Positions 60,370-64,000 of a stretch of 64,000 bases of DNA are shown here, in pieces. The stretch comes from Biomphalaria glabrata. Taxonomy: Eukaryota; Mollusca; Gastropoda; Planorbidae. Position numbers and translations under genes: made by a program. The stretch is from contig NC_074717.1 in the NCBI RefSeq assembly GCF_947242115.1, positions 36,569,201-36,633,200 of the forward strand. The letters are read 5' to 3'. Numbering within the stretch: the stretch's first letter is position 1; each line of letters opens with the position of its first letter. Under the pieces are notes generated by a model. That model saw only the letters and a list, made by a program, of their open reading frames with translations, made no database searches and had not been told where the DNA came from.

Positions 60370-61320
60370 TCATTTGTCTAGATGAAACATGTTATACATA
60401 TATGACAATGAAGAGCAAAGTAAAGTTATTTCATCAAGAGGTTCACCGGTTTTATGATTTGAACTTCTAGATACACAATAGTCAAATTCAAAAAAATTTC
60501 TAGCTATAAATTCTGCCATTTTTGGTACGGGCATTTCAATACCTTCAAATAGTTCGTAACTAAGGGGGAATACTTCAGATTTTTTGGCTACTAAATTTCG
60601 TCTCGTATAGTCGGTTATGGCCCATATGTATTCGTCGTTGCCTGTGTAGAAAAAAATGTCGATAAACGGATACCGGGAAGCGTTTCCGTAAAATTTCCAA
60701 TGCATGATGGGATCAACTTTCAAAACGTATCCTTCGATGCAAGAGAGCGCTCCACGTACAGTCAACCAATCATTGACGTGGATCGCTATGTCAATGTCAT
60801 CGTCCCAAGGTATGAGTCCATGATGTCTCTGAGAGCCCAGCAAGGAGCCGGACTCGAGGAAAAATTTCACTCCTGCTCCCTGGAGACTTTCCGCCAAAAC
60901 GAAAAACATTTGTATGAAACTGCGCTTCTCTTTTCCATTCATCACCGGCAGAAAGTGTTTGTGGTCTTCAGATTTGAGTCTCGTCTCACTGACTTTATCG
61001 TAGATCAAAATGGCGTCTAAGCGTGGATCCTTTTCAGTTACAGTTGGCGTCACGACGGTGGGACACTGCGGCAGGTCTACGACATTTTCCGGACCTTTCG
61101 TCCTTGTTTCCATCATCAGAAGATCAATGGTCGTAACGTGCGTCCATGGTTTCGGCCAGACCGGATGCAGGAGAGTATTCCTGAGTGGACGGATGAACAT
61201 TGAGACCAGAACTACTGCAAATATAAGGACACACGTTTTGATGACGAAACACACTCTGGTGCGTTGAAATATACACAGTAATGATGAGAGCGACAAGGAG
61301 CACAGTTGTTCTCTGTACAT
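60370..61320 (-). CDS. LicD/fukutin-like type II membrane protein
   Basis: Single open frame of 316 residues from the ATG at 61320 to TGA at 60370-60372. An upstream spliced start cannot be excluded. Residues about 24-43 (CFVIKTCVLIFAVVLVSMFI) form one membrane segment after a short N-terminal tail, as in Golgi type II enzymes. The LicD domain starts near residue 132. It has FLESGSLLGSQRHHGLIPWD, then DDID (residues 172-177 are WDDDID), the acidic metal/nucleotide-binding motif shared by LicD and fukutin-related proteins. WKFYGN and YPFIDIFFY follow. Family knowledge: members transfer phosphocholine or ribitol phosphate to glycans; the exact substrate here cannot be told. It stands alone, 8.7 kb from the GST cluster, with repeats on both sides. 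Confidence 0.85.
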   Translation of the reverse strand: MYREQLCSLSLSSLLCIFQRTRVCFVIKTCVLIFAVVLVSMFIRPLRNTLLHPVWPKPWTHVTTIDLLMMETRTKGPENVVDLPQCPTVVTPTVTEKDPRLDAILIYDKVSETRLKSEDHKHFLPVMNGKEKRSFIQMFFVLAESLQGAGVKFFLESGSLLGSQRHHGLIPWDDDIDIAIHVNDWLTVRGALSCIEGYVLKVDPIMHWKFYGNASRYPFIDIFFYTGNDEYIWAITDYTRRNLVAKKSEVFPLSYELFEGIEMPVPKMAEFIARNFFEFDYCVSRSSNHKTGEPLDEITLLCSSLSYMYNMFHLDK

Positions 61321-61562
61321 TTCCAAATGCTTCGAGAGTATAAGACAAACGATGACGTCATTATTAGTTCTAAAGCTGGTGCCTACATCAGTTGTTTATC
61401 TTCCACTGGAGTCACCTCTGTATAAAAAAAAAGAAAGAAACATTTCAACAGAGTCTATGAGCAACAATATAAATGAATGAAATATATCGGTACTGTTTTC
61501 TTTGATTTTAGCAACTTCACAATTTTGTTCACGTATCTAATATCAAAGCCTACATAATAAGT

Positions 61563-61738
61563 ATTGTCTTCGAGTCCGAAGATTAGTGAGGAATGCAGTA
61601 TTTCCTGTGGCTGCGCAGCCCCAGCTGTGACCTACATATTTTGCCACATCCAGGGCAAGCATAACCATTGTCCACAGGTGGTCGATTTAGATTTTCTTTT
61701 CGCCGTCTGCGTCTGTCCTCGGCGGCGGATTTTCTACA
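61563..61738 (-). mobile_element. LINE 3' end with C2H2-like finger, family 1
   Basis: The minus strand matches the 35680-35860 fragment: a basic run, then a C-P/x-C...L-G-L..H-type finger encoded opposite tcctgtggctgcgcagcccc. It ends near the shared tcttcgagtccgaagatta word. It lies about 240 bp upstream of the LicD-like start codon. Confidence 0.65.
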
Positions 61739-61744
61739 TTCTTT

Positions 61745-61808
61745 AAGGTAAAAGGTAAAGTTCCCCTTTCATAAATTACGATCTAGGGCAGATGAGGTAA
61801 TGGGCACC
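61745..61808 (-). mobile_element. SINE family 1 body fragment
   Basis: ggtaaagttcccctttcata, atctagggcagatgaggtaa and cacctgtttctt match the left part of family 1. The rest is replaced by a tandem array. Confidence 0.7.
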
Positions 61809-61814
61809 TGTTTC

Positions 61815-61966
61815 TTACATACTTACAAGGGTCTTACATGGGTCGTACAAGGGTCTTACATGGGTCTTACAAGGGTCTTACAAGGGTCGTACAAGGGTCT
61901 TACATGGGTCTTACAAGGGTCTTACATGGGTCTTACAAGGGTCTTACATGGGTCTTACAAGGGTCC
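61815..61966. repeat. 11/22-bp tandem array
   Basis: Alternating ttacaagggtc and ttacatgggtc units, roughly 14 copies. It begins where the SINE family 1 fragment breaks off. The plus frame (GLTWVLQGSYMGL-type) is a by-product. Confidence 0.9.
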
Positions 61967-62155
61967 TCTAATTGTATTTATACGTCCAATGGTGCTATAA
62001 CACACTTTAAAATATAATTAAACTATAAAGGTGTTGAAACCTCCTGGAAAGCGGCGACTAATTAAAGTAATTCTATCGCAAAGGTCGTCATAATTAAATC
62101 TAAATAAAGTACTAAAGTACTTTCTATTTGTTTTAGCAACTGATTGTGAAACACC

Positions 62156-62344
62156 CAATGGCGTAGCTAGGGTGAGGGGAGGAGGGGGGAGACTTTCAAA
62201 ATCCCCAGCGCCCTTACTTGAGGGGGGGCCCAAATGAGTGTTTTTTTACATTAAATATAAAGTATTACGCAAAATGCAGGGGCCCCCAAGGAGGTCAAGC
62301 CCCCCGGGTCCTAAAATGAGGAAAAATTTCTAACTACGCCCCTG
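62156..62344. mobile_element. 189-bp hAT-like MITE
   Basis: Flanked by GAAACACC and GAAACACA (62148-62155, 62345-62352; 7 of 8 match). The ends are CAATGGCGTAGCTAGG and, reverse-complemented, CAGGGGCGTAGTTAGA. The interior is purine-rich with G and C runs. Confidence 0.75.
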
Positions 62345-62373
62345 GAAACACAGCACATATAATTCTGTTTTTA

Positions 62374-62596
62374 GTAAAGTTCTCCTTTCAGACCTTGCGT
62401 TCTAAATGTTTCTGTGGCCCACGGTTAACGAGGGTGTCATGTAGCCAGCACAATGGCCAACCGCCTTTGTGTCAGGGACCCGCTAGAGCTGGATGGACTC
62501 AGAAGCGCCATAATGATCTGATCCCAGTCTTCACCGAGATTCGAACCCGGGACCGCTCGGAAGCCAATCGCTTTACCACTCAGCCACCGCGCCTGC
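62374..62596 (-). mobile_element. tRNA-derived SINE, family 1
   Basis: Left end gtaaagttctcctttcagac, right end ctcagccaccgcgcctgc. The tRNA head is the best preserved here: A box tggctgagtgg and B box ggttcgaatc on the minus strand. It has a small internal deletion. Confidence 0.85.
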
Positions 62597-64000
62597 TTTA
62601 TTAAGTAATAATAACAGACGTAATTTCTGATATTTTATTCTTTTTAAAACTCATAAAGACGTCTGCAGTTTTCTATGTCCTGGCATAGGGAAATGGCAGA
62701 AAATGCATTTACAAATAGTTTTTAACTTACATTGAACAGCAGATATTATGTTCGCTACGGTGGCCTCATGGATAGTGTGTAGACAATACTAAGCGATTAT
62801 ACATTTTCATTCAAGGCGTAAAAACTATAAATAGCAAAGCTTTTTAGGTGTATCCGGTGTACAAAATAACGGAAGTGTTGACAAGATATGTTTTTTTTTT
62901 AAATGGTACTGAGCGTCCTTGACATTGTTTAGTCTATAATGAAACTTTGCATTGACAGACTGGAGAGTACGATCTTAACTGTTCGATGCGCAAATACAAG
63001 AAACTTGTAAGAAACAATGACTGATAAGTGTTATGAAAATCAGTGAATGTTTGTGTCAAATGTAATTGACGTTTAAACGCACGTAGATAGAGTCTAGCCT
63101 TTCATATACTGATATGGTTCACAAATAAAATACAAGCCCAGCTTTCAAAACCAACTTTTTCTTTCTTTGTTTTCTGTTCCTTAAAGTTTTGCCCTCCTTT
63201 CTGACGTCCTCTAGATTATAGGTGTCCTCTAATCATGTAGGTGACAATCTAATGTGTAAGACTACTTAGACCAGAAGAAGTAAAAAAATGTCTTGACATT
63301 CTGACGGTCTTTAAATTTTTTTTCTATCAGATCTACATCGCTGTATTTTGGTATAGTAATACATGACATAAAAACCATTTTACTCTTATCTTATCTTATA
63401 AAAATACTCAACTAATTAGTGTCACTCATCACAGCTACTATGTTTAGAAGCCTACGTTTTCATATTTTATTTTTTCGCTTTCAGTTTTTTTTTCATTTTT
63501 TAATGAAATAATTGTATGGGAATGTCAATGATGGCTGCGGATTTCTTAAAAATTAAACAGTAAATTTGGTTGATTAAAATCCATAGTTTTATGAGTCATA
63601 ATAGATCTTTAATTATCATAGAAATGAATAAATTTTTATTCTCTGCCACTGCTAATGTCGAGGTTTTTTTTTAGAGGTAAACAAAATTCTTTATAATACC
63701 TTTAACAGTGTCCCCTGTGGAATTTTCTCGTAATGTGGCAATTCTGTAATATTGCCTTCTGACAGATAACAAGAATCTTCTAAGGCAGGATTGTCAAACT
63801 CGTTAAGGCGTATGGGCGGCATAAAAAACTTACTATGGCCTGAGGTTCCGCAGCCAAAAATCAGTTGCAAAACAGCTTACTAGTTTTATATAAATTAGAA
63901 ACAATACAATAGAATACAATAATTAATGGCATACATGTCCCTTAGTTAGCTAAATTTGCAGTATAATTTCATAATTAAAAATAACTAAATTACTATGATT
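62597..64000. other. Right flank, no gene recognised
   Basis: AT-rich sequence without recognisable exons or repeat families. Confidence 0.35.

Noticed and set aside
62156-62344. Purine-rich tract as a regulatory island
   Set aside because: Explained better as the interior of a MITE with 8-bp flanking duplication.
10990-62600. Functional tRNA genes at the tRNA-like segments
   Set aside because: Heads are joined to conserved SINE bodies, lack a complete cloverleaf 3' half and occur in many diverged copies.

Overview
The window is AT-rich eukaryotic nuclear DNA. It holds intron-rich animal genes with short exons and GT-AG introns, several dispersed SINE, LINE and DNA-transposon families, and many tandem repeats. 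The dense TCTAGA/AGATCT palindromes, the zinc-finger-tailed LINEs and the omega-class GSTs suggest a mollusc, probably a pulmonate snail. That placement is inference from general familiarity; no taxonomic marker such as rRNA is present. No LTR element or virus-derived copy was recognised.

I support six host genes. (1) UTP4/cirhin, minus strand, 12592 down to 1718, 16 exons, is a WD40 subunit of the small-subunit processome. (2) CHTF8, plus strand, 17945-19790, 3 exons, is the small subunit of the CTF18 clamp loader. These two stand head to head. (3-5) Three omega-class glutathione S-transferase genes follow in tandem on the minus strand (22162-27678, 33218-36068, 48915-51712). Each has five exons with the same exon lengths (25/106/220/127/245 coding bases) and encodes 240 residues. 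A 116-bp block of exon 3 is almost identical in all three, which points to gene conversion. (6) A single-exon LicD/fukutin-like type II membrane protein lies on the minus strand at 60370-61320.

The rest is mostly repeats. DNA elements with recognisable ends are: a 1.0-kb element in a UTP4 intron and a 1.87-kb element between UTP4 and CHTF8, both flanked by 6-bp direct repeats; a 1.96-kb, a 351-bp, a 189-bp and a 60-bp element, each flanked by 8-bp repeats (hAT-like); a 422-bp element; a 700-bp Helitron-like element; and an element with inverted repeats and a MULE-like transposase fragment. Five LINE families are present as fragments. There are three tRNA-derived SINE families, one with eight copies that all point the same way. 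Tandem arrays include a 13-bp satellite of about 53 copies, a 31-bp array between GST genes, and two arrays that grew inside older transposons.

Functionally, the left third pairs a ribosome-biogenesis gene with a replication/cohesion gene. The centre is a detoxification/redox gene cluster. The right end is repeat-dominated with one glycan-modification-type gene. Exon boundaries were read by hand from splice consensus, reading phase and family resemblance, without alignment or transcripts.
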